Shown: positions 44,977 to 53,985 of the stretch, in pieces
Position numbering within the stretch: the first letter of the stretch is position 1
Layout of the letters: each line of letters begins with the position of its first letter
Source of the DNA: Acinetobacter nosocomialis NIPH 2119
GTDB taxonomy: Bacteria; Pseudomonadota; Gammaproteobacteria; Pseudomonadales; Moraxellaceae
DNA length: 64,000 bases
Assembly (NCBI RefSeq): GCF_000368085.1
Contig: NZ_KB849239.1
Coordinates: 1,020,269 to 1,084,268, forward strand
Direction of reading: 5' to 3'
Translations under genes and position numbers: made by a program
Notes under the pieces: model-generated
Seen by the model: only the letters and a program-made list of their open reading frames with translations
Told to the model about the DNA's origin: nothing
Databases searched by the model: none

Positions 44977-45011
44977 GTTCTGCCACCATAAATTTTATGC
45001 TCTGGCAGAAC
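44977..45011. other. Long hairpin beside the C4-like segment
   Basis: gttctgcca (44977-44985) pairs with tggcagaac (45003-45011) and an inner cataa/ttatg pair extends it. No T-run follows. Confidence 0.6.
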
Positions 45012-45294
45012 TCCATATATAAGGAGTTAGCTTTGCGCATCCATCATTTCTTGGCACCTATTGCCAAAAGCTATAACAACACAGCTTAAAACATTTAACG
45101 CAGCTTGATCGCCGTAAGGCTTTTTCAGGCTTTAGCTCGTTATTACTTAAAACTTTCATCAACAACTAAAACTTGAGATGTGCTAGGCACAGTCTTTACG
45201 GCTTTGCTACGCCTTTTTTTCACCCTTAGAAAAGTGTAAGGCTTTTATATCTCATTTATATACAACAAAAAATTTAATTTATAACGGTAAAAAT

Positions 45295-45843
45295 ATGCCA
45301 AATTTAGTTCTCCCAACACGTGCATTAAAAGTCGTCAATAAATCAATTGAACTGTTCAATTACAACGGGTTTCATATCGTGGGTGTCGACAGACTTGTGA
45401 AAGAGTCTGAAATACCAAAAATGACGTTTTATAACTACTTTCAATCTAAAGAACGCTTTATTGAAATCTGCCTGATGGTGCAAAAAGAGCGACTTCAAGA
45501 AAAAGTAGTTACTATGCTCGAATACGACCACGACACAAGCGCAGCCGATAAACTCAAAAAGCTCTATGACTTACACGCAGACATAGACGGGCTGTATTAC
45601 CTGTTATTTAAAGCCATTTTTGAAACGAAAAATAACTACCCAAACGCCTATACAACCGCCGTGAGATATAGAACATGGCTCACCAACGAAATATATAGCC
45701 AGCTTAGAGCACTTAACTCCGATGCTTCTTTTACCGATGCCAAACTATTTTTATATATGATCGAAGGCGCCGTCATTCAGCGTTTAAGCTCAGATGAAGT
45801 TGATGAAAGAGTATTGGAGGTGTTTTTGAGGGGGATGGGGTGA
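45295..45843 (+). CDS. TetR-family transcriptional regulator
   Basis: 182 residues with an N-terminal TetR HTH (ALKVVNKSIELFNYNGFHIVGVDRLVKESEIPKMTFYNYFQSKERFIEICL, about residues 10-60) and a short C-terminal domain. It lies 185 bp upstream of the Gabija genes on the same strand, in sequence that also looks foreign. A regulatory link to the defence genes is possible but not shown. Confidence 0.88.
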   Translation: MPNLVLPTRALKVVNKSIELFNYNGFHIVGVDRLVKESEIPKMTFYNYFQSKERFIEICLMVQKERLQEKVVTMLEYDHDTSAADKLKKLYDLHADIDGLYYLLFKAIFETKNNYPNAYTTAVRYRTWLTNEIYSQLRALNSDASFTDAKLFLYMIEGAVIQRLSSDEVDERVLEVFLRGMG

Positions 45844-46028
45844 ATTCTTTAACTTATAATCGTCTAATTGAAAGCAACAATGGTTTAAACTATTTTTAAT
45901 ATTACATCCACTTAGTATAAAAAATGTATTACCTATATTTTCTTTTATTGTATAGTTTGGAAATGAAATAAGATGAAAAAGTTTAACTTTTACTTAATAA
46001 AATATTAACTGAAATAGGGTATGACTAG

Positions 46029-47726
46029 GTGAAAATCTCAAGTGTTAGTTTAAAAGGTTTTCGTAATTTTAAAGATAGTACTATCAAATTTAATGGTGAT
46101 ACATTAATCATTGGAGCAAATGATGTTGGTAAAAGCAATTTACTTCATGCTTTAAGAATTTTGTTAGATAAAACTTTATCTGATTCAGACATTGAACCAA
46201 CAGAGTTAGACTTTTATATCTCACCTTGTGAGGCTATGAATATTCTAGAAATAACAATTTGCTTTGAAGATATACAAGAAGATGCTGTTTTATCTATTTT
46301 AAAAGGAAATGTTAGTAGTGAAGCTAAAACTTTCTTACGATATCAGGCTGTTAAAAATAATTTAAGTTATCAAATTTTAATAGGTCCTTCTTTAGAAAAT
46401 CTTGAGCTAATAAACAGCCGTTTTTATTTGAAATATGTCAATTTAAAATATATTCAATCCCAAAGGGACTTACAGCGATTTATTCAAAAAGAAAAACGTA
46501 AGTTACTTAAACTATCTCAATCAAATTTAACCGAAAGTCAAAGAGAAGAAGACACGGACTTGTTAAATGAAATTGGTTTTGACTTAAAAGAAATAAATGA
46601 AAAAATAACCCAATTATATTATGTAGATCATGCAACTAAAGAAGTAAATGAAGAACTGAAGAAATTAGCATATCATCATTCGGAATATTCAGTTCAATTG
46701 GATTCTGGTGCTATTCAAGTTAGTGACTTTATAGACAATCTTCAATTGGGGGCAAATGTACATGGTTCAAATATTCTTCTAGGAGGAGATGGTAGAAATA
46801 ATCAAATTTTATTAGCTTTATGGAAAGCAAAAAGTATTGCAGAACATGATATCGATCACGAAGTTGTTTTTTATGCTGTAGAAGAACCAGAAGCCCATTT
46901 ACATCCTCATCAGCAACGTAAATTAGCTAACTATTTAATAGAAGAGTTGCCGGGTCAAGCTATAATTTCCTCACATTCACCTCAAATAGCATCACATTTT
47001 TTACCAGATTCAATTATTCGTTTATTAGTAAAAAATTATAGTACAGTGGCTGCTAGTGGAGGATGCTCAAACTGTATTTCTGAATATTGGGATGACATGG
47101 GATACCGTATAAGCATAATTCCAGCAGAAAGTTTTTTCTCTAATGGTGTTTTCTTAGTTGAAGGTCCTTCAGAAGTTCTTTTGTATACTGCTTTAGCCAA
47201 AGCTTTAGAAATAGATTTAGATTACTATAATATTTCTATCTTATCTGTTGATGGTATTGCTTTTGAAGTATATACAAATATTCTAAATGCTTTAGAAATT
47301 CCTTGGGTAATGCGAACTGATAATGATGTGTCTAAAGTACCAAGAAAGAGCGAATGGCAATATGCAGGGGTTAATCGCTGTTTAAGAGCAATAGGATTGG
47401 CAGAATGGCCAAACAGTACAACTGATATTAATCACATAGATGTTACAAATGATAAGAGATGGAATTCTTTTTATGCTTCAATAAGAGATAAAGGAGTATT
47501 TATTTCAAATGTTGATTTGGAAACAGATTTAATAAATTCATTAGAAGCGACCATACTTCCTATTTTAGATAAAGAGAATAAGCAAGATGCAATAAAATTT
47601 ATGCAACAAAAGAAAGCAATACGGATGTCTTATCTTTTAAAACAAATTAAAGGAAAGTTAATTGACCTTGAGAATAATGAATTAGCAGAGCCTTTAAAAT
47701 ACTTAAAATCTTTAATAACTGGATAA
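46029..47726 (+). CDS. gajA: Gabija GajA: OLD-family ATPase/TOPRIM nuclease
   Basis: 565 residues. N-terminal ABC-type ATPase: Walker A GANDVGKSN at residues 29-37, an insert, a Walker B 'FYAVEEPEAHLHPHQQRK' (about 280) and H-loop 'AIISSHSPQIASHF'. C-terminal TOPRIM: 'GVFLVEGPSEVLLYTAL' (about 373-389, catalytic Glu) and 'VMRTDNDVS' (about 425, Asp-x-Asp). The frame opens at GTG 46029 behind a weak ribosome site. It is followed after 4 bp by a UvrD-type helicase. This pair and the lengths match the Gabija system, where GajA nicks DNA and is restrained by nucleotides. Confidence 0.88.
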   Translation: MKISSVSLKGFRNFKDSTIKFNGDTLIIGANDVGKSNLLHALRILLDKTLSDSDIEPTELDFYISPCEAMNILEITICFEDIQEDAVLSILKGNVSSEAKTFLRYQAVKNNLSYQILIGPSLENLELINSRFYLKYVNLKYIQSQRDLQRFIQKEKRKLLKLSQSNLTESQREEDTDLLNEIGFDLKEINEKITQLYYVDHATKEVNEELKKLAYHHSEYSVQLDSGAIQVSDFIDNLQLGANVHGSNILLGGDGRNNQILLALWKAKSIAEHDIDHEVVFYAVEEPEAHLHPHQQRKLANYLIEELPGQAIISSHSPQIASHFLPDSIIRLLVKNYSTVAASGGCSNCISEYWDDMGYRISIIPAESFFSNGVFLVEGPSEVLLYTALAKALEIDLDYYNISILSVDGIAFEVYTNILNALEIPWVMRTDNDVSKVPRKSEWQYAGVNRCLRAIGLAEWPNSTTDINHIDVTNDKRWNSFYASIRDKGVFISNVDLETDLINSLEATILPILDKENKQDAIKFMQQKKAIRMSYLLKQIKGKLIDLENNELAEPLKYLKSLITG

Positions 47727-47730
47727 TAGT

Positions 47731-49362
47731 ATGAAGACTCTAAATTTAACACAAGAGCAAATAGAGGCAATCGAATATTCTTCTAATTTAGTTATTTTAG
47801 CATGTCCTGGTAGTGGAAAAACTACCGTGATGAAAGAGAAAATAAGAAAAAGTATTCCTACCTTGTTATCTCATCAAGGTGTTATTGCTATGACTTTTAC
47901 GAAGAAAGCTAGTGCAGAGTTAAAAAAAAGATGTAAAAGTAATGGCTTTATTACAAAGCAAAGTTTTTTTGGGACTATTGATAGTTTCTGTTTAGAAGAA
48001 GTTATTTACCCTTTCTTATCTCATTTGTGGAGTGGTTATCCTAATAAATGTAAAATTATTACTGAACTAACAGGTCTTCAGAAAAATTTTTTTAAACAGC
48101 CTTATATAGCGCCTACTTTGAAGAATATTATAAATGATGAAATAGGCTTCCTTACTCTATATAAACACAATTTTTTGTGGATTGATTCTTTGGCAGGTTT
48201 AGCACTATATATTTTAGAAAACTGCACGGCAGCTGTCCGGTATATTAAGGCTAAATATAAATCTATTTTTATTGATGAATATCAAGACTCTTCAAGGGCG
48301 CAACATGAACTTTTTATGAAATTCATTGAGATAGGCTTGATAGGCACGGCGGTGGGTGACATTGATCAATCCATATATCAATTCAGAGGAAGTGATCCTA
48401 AATGTATAGAAGAACTAAAAGCTAATCCATTATTTAAATTTTTATCTATTAGTCAAAATCATCGTTCACATGTATCAATTGTAAATTATGCATCAAGATT
48501 ATTAAATCCTTCATATCCTATAAAGCCTTGTAAAGAAATTAGAATCTTCAGAGGACTTTTTACAGGAAATCCAACTCAAGCTGCAAAGAAAATTTCCGAG
48601 TTAATTAAAAGAATTACTTCATCTCATGAGTCTGTCAATTATTCTGATATTGCAATCTTGGCATATAGAACTAGTTCATTAAACTATATAGCTAGAGGAC
48701 TGGAGCTTGATTATCGTTTATATACAGATACACCCCTTGAAAAAATTGAAACACCCGAGGCAGCATTAATTAGAGATATATTGGCATTCCGTTTTGGTAA
48801 AATAACTACTATGCAGGAAATCTTTGATCTGCACTTTGCATATTCAAATTTATCAAAAGGGAATTTATTAAAAATTAGAAAAATCCTTCTAGAACTTAAG
48901 AATTTAGAATTAAGTCAAGTAAGAAACAAGAGTATTGAAATTTTAGCTTTGTCAGGTGTTGAGTCTGATTGTCACTCAGAGCTTGAGGCTCTAACCTCGA
49001 CATTAGGTAGTGAAAATTATATTAAAAATTTTATGCCTATTCTAACAAATGAAGTTCAGCTAATGACTTTACATAAATCAAAAGGGTTAGAATTTCATAC
49101 TGTTTTTCATATTGATTTAGATGATTGGTCATTTCCATATAGAGAATATACAGGAAGTTGGGATGACCCTCCTTTATACCCTCAATACAAGCAAGATTTA
49201 AATTTACATTACGTTGGTATTACACGTGCTAAGGAATATTGTTTACTAGTTCAAACTACTAAACGGTTTAACAAACAAGGAGTAGAGAAAAATACTCAAC
49301 CATCAAATTTTTTGACGCTTCCTCATCTTGAAACTTTATATAAGGACTTTTTAAGTAGCTGA
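47731..49362 (+). CDS. gajB: Gabija GajB: UvrD/PcrA-like SF1 helicase
   Basis: 543 residues with the SF1A helicase motifs in order: Q-motif LNLTQEQIEAI, Walker A CPGSGKTT (25-32), II 'IFIDEYQDS' (about 179), III 'VGDIDQSIYQFRGSD', IV 'SISQNHRS', V 'LMTLHKSKGLEFHTVF' and VI 'HYVGITRAKEYCLL' (about 490). Shorter than housekeeping UvrD/Rep (~670-720 residues), as expected for GajB. It lies 4 bp after gajA. In Gabija it senses nicked or single-stranded phage DNA products and supports abortive defence. Confidence 0.88.
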   Translation: MKTLNLTQEQIEAIEYSSNLVILACPGSGKTTVMKEKIRKSIPTLLSHQGVIAMTFTKKASAELKKRCKSNGFITKQSFFGTIDSFCLEEVIYPFLSHLWSGYPNKCKIITELTGLQKNFFKQPYIAPTLKNIINDEIGFLTLYKHNFLWIDSLAGLALYILENCTAAVRYIKAKYKSIFIDEYQDSSRAQHELFMKFIEIGLIGTAVGDIDQSIYQFRGSDPKCIEELKANPLFKFLSISQNHRSHVSIVNYASRLLNPSYPIKPCKEIRIFRGLFTGNPTQAAKKISELIKRITSSHESVNYSDIAILAYRTSSLNYIARGLELDYRLYTDTPLEKIETPEAALIRDILAFRFGKITTMQEIFDLHFAYSNLSKGNLLKIRKILLELKNLELSQVRNKSIEILALSGVESDCHSELEALTSTLGSENYIKNFMPILTNEVQLMTLHKSKGLEFHTVFHIDLDDWSFPYREYTGSWDDPPLYPQYKQDLNLHYVGITRAKEYCLLVQTTKRFNKQGVEKNTQPSNFLTLPHLETLYKDFLSS

Positions 49363-49394
49363 TATTTAATCTACTACTAATTCTAAGAGGAAAT

Positions 49395-49913
49395 ATGAAA
49401 AATATAGAAATTTTAGAGATCAATGAAATTGGTGAGTATGAAAAAGGCTTATCGCTACTGTTAGAAGATTCTATCAATAACGGAGCTTCAATAGGTTTCT
49501 TAGCTCCCATAGAAAAGAACGAAGTCGTGAATTATTGGCGAGAGGTCAATCATAAGTTAGTACAAGGTAATAGTCATCTATGGATTGCCATTCAACAAGG
49601 AAAGATTATAGGTAGTGTCCAATTGTCTTTGGTAAGTAAAAAGAACGGCGTTCATAGAGCCGAAGTTGAAAAACTCATGGTACTTACAACAGCAAGAAAA
49701 CAAGGAATAGCAACATTTCTAATGAATGAACTCGAAAACTTTGCACGAGAAAAAGGTCTGCGCTTACTTTTCTTAGATACACGTGAAGGCGATGTGTCCG
49801 AACTTCTATATAGCAAAATTGGATTTGTTCGTGTGGGTGTCATCCCAAGTTTTGCCTTAAGCTCAAACGGGAACTATGACGGTACAGCAATTTATTATAA
49901 ACAGCTTGTTTAG
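49395..49913 (+). CDS. GNAT-family N-acetyltransferase
   Basis: 172 residues with the acetyl-CoA motif 'VEKLMVLTTARKQGIATFLMNELENFAREKGLRLLFLDTREGDVSELLYSKIGFVRVGVIP', the standard C-terminal GNAT half. AAGAGGAAAT precedes the ATG. It lies 32 bp downstream of gajB on the same strand and may be co-transcribed; whether it belongs to the defence locus is unclear. Confidence 0.9.
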   Translation: MKNIEILEINEIGEYEKGLSLLLEDSINNGASIGFLAPIEKNEVVNYWREVNHKLVQGNSHLWIAIQQGKIIGSVQLSLVSKKNGVHRAEVEKLMVLTTARKQGIATFLMNELENFAREKGLRLLFLDTREGDVSELLYSKIGFVRVGVIPSFALSSNGNYDGTAIYYKQLV

Positions 49914-50092
49914 TTGCTATAAGTATCTATAGAGCAACTCATTGATCACTTAATTCTTATATTCAAAGTCTTTTCAAATAAATATTCAGTTAAAAATTTC
50001 TAGCTGAGAGGGCCATTATCTTTAATCTTTTGCGCTGATTTTAGAAAGGAAACAACTCTCAACTAGAAAATTTAGTCAGAAACTATCTGAGC

Positions 50093-51133
50093 TCATAGGG
50101 TGCTCATATCAATCACAAAACGATACCGCACGTCAGAACGTTCTAGGCGCTCAAATGCCTCATTAATTTGATCCATACGAATCATTTCACAGTCAGGTAA
50201 AATATTTTGACGGGCGCAGAAATTCAACATTTCCTGAGTTTCAGCAATCCCGCCAATCATAGAGCCTGCAATTCGACGGCGGCCCATAATCATTGGAACA
50301 GTAAACGGCTCTTCAAGTAACCCTAATTGTCCAACCACCACAAAAGTTCCATCAATATCTAATAATGGAATATAAGGGTTAATGTCATGTTTTACTGGCA
50401 CTGTGTCCAAAATCACATCAAAGCCATTCAATGCTTGCTGCATAGCAGCCTCATCTGAAGTATCTAACAAATGATGTGCACCCAATTGTAAAGCATCCGC
50501 TTCTTTATTTTTTGAACGGCTAAGTACTGTGACATCTGCGCCTAAGCCTACAGCAAGTTTTACTGCCATATGACCCAAACCACCAAGCCCGATAATACCT
50601 ACACGAGTACCGGGGCCAACATTCCAAGTACGTAGAGGGGAATAAGTAGTAATGCCTGCACATAGTAAAGGTGCTGCACGCGAAATATCTAAACGATCCG
50701 GAATGCTTAGAACAAAATGTTCCTTCACGACAATATGCTTGGCGTATCCACCATAGGTATTTTCACCTGTGACACGATCCTGACCATTGTAGGTTTCGGT
50801 CAGGATTTCACGGCACATGTGCTCTTCACCTTTTTGACATTGATCGCAAGCCATACAACTATCAATAAAAGTTCCCACGGCGACATGATCACCAATTTTA
50901 AACTTGGTCACTTCTCGACCAATGGCAATTACTTTGCCAACAATTTCATGACCGGGAACCAACGGGTAGACCGTGCGTCCCCAGTCGTTTTTTGCCATAT
51001 GTAAATCTGAGTGGCAGACGCCTGAATATAAAATCTCGATTGTCACATCATCGCCATTTGATTCGCGACGTTCAAATGTGAATGGCACAAGGGACGTGCC
51101 TTGCTCTACAGCAGCATAGCCATAAGTTTTCAT
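50093..51133 (-). CDS. Zinc-dependent alcohol dehydrogenase (YahK/cinnamyl alcohol dehydrogenase type)
   Basis: 346 residues. Catalytic-zinc ligands: Cys in 'YSGVCHSDLHMAKNDW' (about residue 37), His-Glu in 'VPGHEIVGKV'; structural-zinc cysteines in 'FIDSCMACDQCQKGEEHMC'. NADP site 'GIIGLGGLGHMAVKLAVGLGADVTVLS'. Family members reduce a broad range of aldehydes. It is the last gene of a minus-strand set with an SDR (22 bp upstream) and an alpha/beta hydrolase, with LysR divergent. Confidence 0.92.
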   Translation of the reverse strand: MKTYGYAAVEQGTSLVPFTFERRESNGDDVTIEILYSGVCHSDLHMAKNDWGRTVYPLVPGHEIVGKVIAIGREVTKFKIGDHVAVGTFIDSCMACDQCQKGEEHMCREILTETYNGQDRVTGENTYGGYAKHIVVKEHFVLSIPDRLDISRAAPLLCAGITTYSPLRTWNVGPGTRVGIIGLGGLGHMAVKLAVGLGADVTVLSRSKNKEADALQLGAHHLLDTSDEAAMQQALNGFDVILDTVPVKHDINPYIPLLDIDGTFVVVGQLGLLEEPFTVPMIMGRRRIAGSMIGGIAETQEMLNFCARQNILPDCEMIRMDQINEAFERLERSDVRYRFVIDMSTL

Positions 51134-51155
51134 CTTTAAATCTCAACTTTTGAAT

Positions 51156-51914
51156 TTATGAGCCAAGAACTACTCGAGGGTAAATAAGATCTTTGAGATC
51201 GAAGCCATTTTGCTCATTGACAATGCCAACCACTTTGTCGCTTTGATACAGTTGGTAGGCATAATCCGCTAATTGCTCGGCGCTAATAAATGCTTCTGGA
51301 CTAAATAGGTGGTCGCCATCTATGCCACCATTAACAGAAGCTTGGCCTACAAATTCGGTTGCCGTTGCACCCGGTGCCAAGACTTTAACTCGCATTTTTT
51401 TGCCTTGAGACTGCATAGCTAAAGCTAGACCTTCGGTAAACGAGGCAACATAAAACTTGGTGGCGCAATAGGTGACTGCAATATCAAATTGGGCGTATCC
51501 ACCAATGGAAGCGGTATTGATTAAGGTTGAATCTTTGTCTGCATAATCTTTTACATACAGTAAAGATAAATCCGTCAAAGCCTTAATATTCAGGTTAATC
51601 ATATCGTTGGCTTTCTCAAGGTTAACATCCCATGGAAAGCCATAATCACCAAAGCCTGCATTGTTAATGAGGACATCAATCTGGAAAGAATTTAACTTTT
51701 CATAAAGTTGTTTTGCACTGCCATCTTTACTTAAGTCGGCAGTTTCAACATAAACTTTAATGGCAGGATATTTCGATTCAATGTCTTGTTTGATTTGCTC
51801 AAGTGCCTCAATGCGGCGGGCAACAATAATTAAATTAAAACCTTCAGCCGCAAATTTATAGCTCAGCGCTTTACCAATACCTGAGCTGGCACCAGTGATA
51901 AGAACAGTTTTCAT
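51156..51914 (-). CDS. Short-chain dehydrogenase/reductase
   Basis: 252 residues, classical SDR: 'TGASSGIGKAL' cofactor loop, 'NNAGFGDYGF', and catalytic Ser-Tyr-Lys in 'TASIGGYAQFDIAVTYCATKFYV' (YxxxK). The basic residue pattern after beta2 (VARRIE) suggests NADP preference. Placed between the hydrolase and the alcohol dehydrogenase genes. A 10-bp hairpin lies in the leader upstream. Confidence 0.92.
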   Translation of the reverse strand: MKTVLITGASSGIGKALSYKFAAEGFNLIIVARRIEALEQIKQDIESKYPAIKVYVETADLSKDGSAKQLYEKLNSFQIDVLINNAGFGDYGFPWDVNLEKANDMINLNIKALTDLSLLYVKDYADKDSTLINTASIGGYAQFDIAVTYCATKFYVASFTEGLALAMQSQGKKMRVKVLAPGATATEFVGQASVNGGIDGDHLFSPEAFISAEQLADYAYQLYQSDKVVGIVNEQNGFDLKDLIYPRVVLGS

Positions 51915-51963
51915 AGATATATTCAGCTTATAAAGAGAGGGTGAAACACGAGGTGAAGGGAGA

Positions 51964-51992
51964 GGAAAGTTTCCCTGATTGAGAAACTTTCC
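51964..51992 (-). other. Intercistronic hairpin between hydrolase and SDR genes
   Basis: ggaaagtttc (51964-51973) and gaaactttcc (51983-51992) form a perfect 10-bp stem with loop cctgattga. No T-run follows on the minus strand, so it may set transcript processing or stability instead of ending transcription. Confidence 0.5.
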
Positions 51993-52002
51993 AATTTATG
52001 AA

Positions 52003-52929
52003 TTAAAGATGTTTTTGAAAAAATGGAATAATTTTTTCTAAGGCTTGAGCAACAGGTTCAGGTTGATCATATAAGTCATAGTGGCTTGCATCTTTAACCA
52101 CAAAGAGGTTTTTATCTTTAGAAGCCGCTTTGCTATATAGCTCATAACCATCACGATATGAACCGAAGCCTCCCGGAACTCCACCAATCACAATTTGTAA
52201 GGGTTGAGTGAGTAGGTGATCTGCCAAATGAAACGCATCAAACCCAACAGCAGCCGCTAAACCTGAAAAGCGAAGTTTATTTGGTGAACCTTCTGCCTGA
52301 CCGCGCGGGGTTTTGTAGTAATCTACAGCTTCTTTAATATCAATATCATGAATGCCAGCTTGCTCACGCTCTTGTTGTGAGTTTGGAATGTACTGGGTAA
52401 TAAATGGTTCGGCACCACGAGCTTCCGCAGTACGCTGTGCTGCAATGGCTTCTAAAGTTTTAATGGCAGCTTCAGGTGTTTGGTCGCCTTCACGCATTAA
52501 ACGACCATAGTTTGCTGCAACCACAGTTGCGACTGCTTTAAAACGGCGTTCAGTCATAGCAGCATTAACAGCATAACCACCGCCACCACATACGCCTAAT
52601 ACACCAATACGGTTTTCATCAACATAAGCAAGCGTTGTTAAATAGTCGGCTGCACAGCGGAAATCTTCTACACGTGTTGCAGGGTCTTCAAGAAAACGAG
52701 GTTCACCACCGCTAGCACCTTGATACGATGCATCAAATGCTAAAGTAATAAACCCAGCTTCAGTGAGTTTTTCACCATAGATTGCGCCGGCAGTTTGTTC
52801 TTTACAGCTACTAATTGGATGGGCGCATACAATCACTGCATATTTTTTATTTTCATCAAAATCTTTTGGAAAACGTATAGTTGCAGATACATCAATATCT
52901 TTATTTTTAAAAGTTACAGTTTTCATCAT
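52003..52929 (-). CDS. Alpha/beta hydrolase (dienelactone-hydrolase-like)
   Basis: 308 residues. Nucleophile-elbow region 'RIGVLGVCGGGGYAVNAAM' has Cys in the GxCxG position, as in dienelactone hydrolase-like proteins; 'CAHPISSCKEQTAGAIYGEKL' forms the oxyanion side and the His lies in 'VKDASHYDLYDQ'. Two ATGs start the frame (52929 and 52926); the second is better spaced from GGAG. First gene of the minus-strand set and divergent from LysR. Confidence 0.85.
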   Translation of the reverse strand: MMKTVTFKNKDIDVSATIRFPKDFDENKKYAVIVCAHPISSCKEQTAGAIYGEKLTEAGFITLAFDASYQGASGGEPRFLEDPATRVEDFRCAADYLTTLAYVDENRIGVLGVCGGGGYAVNAAMTERRFKAVATVVAANYGRLMREGDQTPEAAIKTLEAIAAQRTAEARGAEPFITQYIPNSQQEREQAGIHDIDIKEAVDYYKTPRGQAEGSPNKLRFSGLAAAVGFDAFHLADHLLTQPLQIVIGGVPGGFGSYRDGYELYSKAASKDKNLFVVKDASHYDLYDQPEPVAQALEKIIPFFQKHL

Positions 52930-52980
52930 TTTTCTCCAAGAGAAGAACTATCTCGATGAAACCAATATACCCCTAGTGAT

Positions 52981-53005
52981 TCATTATGATAATCCACTAT
53001 AATGA
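52981..53005. promoter_or_regulatory. Dyad in the hydrolase/lysR spacer, candidate LysR box
   Basis: tcattat (52981-52987) and ataatga (52999-53005) are inverted and 11 bp apart, fitting the spacing of LysR-type recognition sites in the 106-bp divergent spacer. Confidence 0.5.
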
Positions 53006-53035
53006 GATAGCACTTATATTGAATACTTATAAATA

Positions 53036-53935
53036 ATGAAAGAAAATCTGAATGATTTGCATACATTTATTGTGGTTGCACAGGAGCGAAGCTTCACTCG
53101 TGCGGCTGCAAAACTTAGAACTTCACAATCAGCGATTAGCCAAACACTCCGTAATTTAGAGGATCGAATTGGTATAAAGCTATTATCAAGAACTACGAGA
53201 AGTGTCGCACCGACAGAAGCAGGTGAATATCTGCTCAGCTTGATTCAACCTGCCATCGAAGAAATAGAACATGGCATGAATCAGCTTAGTGCTTTAAAAA
53301 ACGATCCGGCAGGAACATTACGTATTAGTGCCGATGAATATGGAATCCAAACTGTTTTATGGCCCGCCGTTGAAAAAGTTATACAACAATTTCCAAAAAT
53401 CTCAGTCGAAATTACCTCTGATTATGGTCTGGTCGATATTGTAGATGGTCGTTTTGATGCAGGGCTTCGAAGAGGCGGTTTGGTTTCTAAGGATATGATC
53501 GCTTTACAAATTAGTGATCCTATACAAATGCTGACAGTGGCTACCAAACAATATTTAGAACGTTACGGCCATCCTAAGCAGCCAAAAGATTTAGTTGAAC
53601 ATCAATGTATCAATTTAAGGTTACCCACACATGGCGAACTTTATCGTTGGCAATTTACCAAAGGAAATAAAACGCAGAGTGTTAACGTTAACGCTAAAAT
53701 TGTTTTTACAACCTTATCTCCCGTGCTTCAAGCAGTAAGAAGTGGAGTAGGAATCGCTTATCTACCTATTGATATGGTTCAGCCTTATATTGAAAGTGGT
53801 GAACTGGAAGAAACGCTAAAGGACTGGCGGCATAGCTATGAACCGTATCACCTGTATTATCCGCATAGACGTGAGCAAGCGCCTTTATTAAATATCTTAA
53901 TCAATGCATTAAAAGAAAATTTTAATAAGGCATAG
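53036..53935 (+). CDS. LysR-family transcriptional regulator
   Basis: 299 residues: HTH 'LHTFIVVAQERSFTRAAAKLRTSQSAISQTLRNLEDRIGIKLLSRTTRSVAPTEAG' (about residues 6-62) and a C-terminal effector domain resembling the CrgA/DsdC-type subgroup. Divergent from the hydrolase/SDR/alcohol dehydrogenase set with a dyad in the spacer; likely activates it. The frame ends before the convergent HlyD-type gene. Confidence 0.93.
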   Translation: MKENLNDLHTFIVVAQERSFTRAAAKLRTSQSAISQTLRNLEDRIGIKLLSRTTRSVAPTEAGEYLLSLIQPAIEEIEHGMNQLSALKNDPAGTLRISADEYGIQTVLWPAVEKVIQQFPKISVEITSDYGLVDIVDGRFDAGLRRGGLVSKDMIALQISDPIQMLTVATKQYLERYGHPKQPKDLVEHQCINLRLPTHGELYRWQFTKGNKTQSVNVNAKIVFTTLSPVLQAVRSGVGIAYLPIDMVQPYIESGELEETLKDWRHSYEPYHLYYPHRREQAPLLNILINALKENFNKA

Positions 53936-53985
53936 CGCTTAATCAGATTGATCTTCTTAAGCGCACTCATTGGAAATAATAAGTA

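Larger units (their letters stand above)
44484..45294. other. 811-bp region without a secure protein gene, phage-like remnant
   Basis: It contains the C4-like segment, a long hairpin at 44977-45011 and a T-rich, repetitive stretch (45110-45250) with several 'ggcttt' copies. Minus-strand frames of about 65 codons cross the C4-like segment, but they overlap each other and its stems and are not called. No integrase or capsid gene is present. Confidence 0.5.

Noticed and set aside
44754..45040. Two overlapping minus-strand frames of 63-66 codons (44754-44954 and 44849-45040)
   Set aside because: They run through the stems of the C4-like RNA and overlap each other in different frames. They may be leader frames of a phage ash/ant-like gene, but neither can be supported as a protein.
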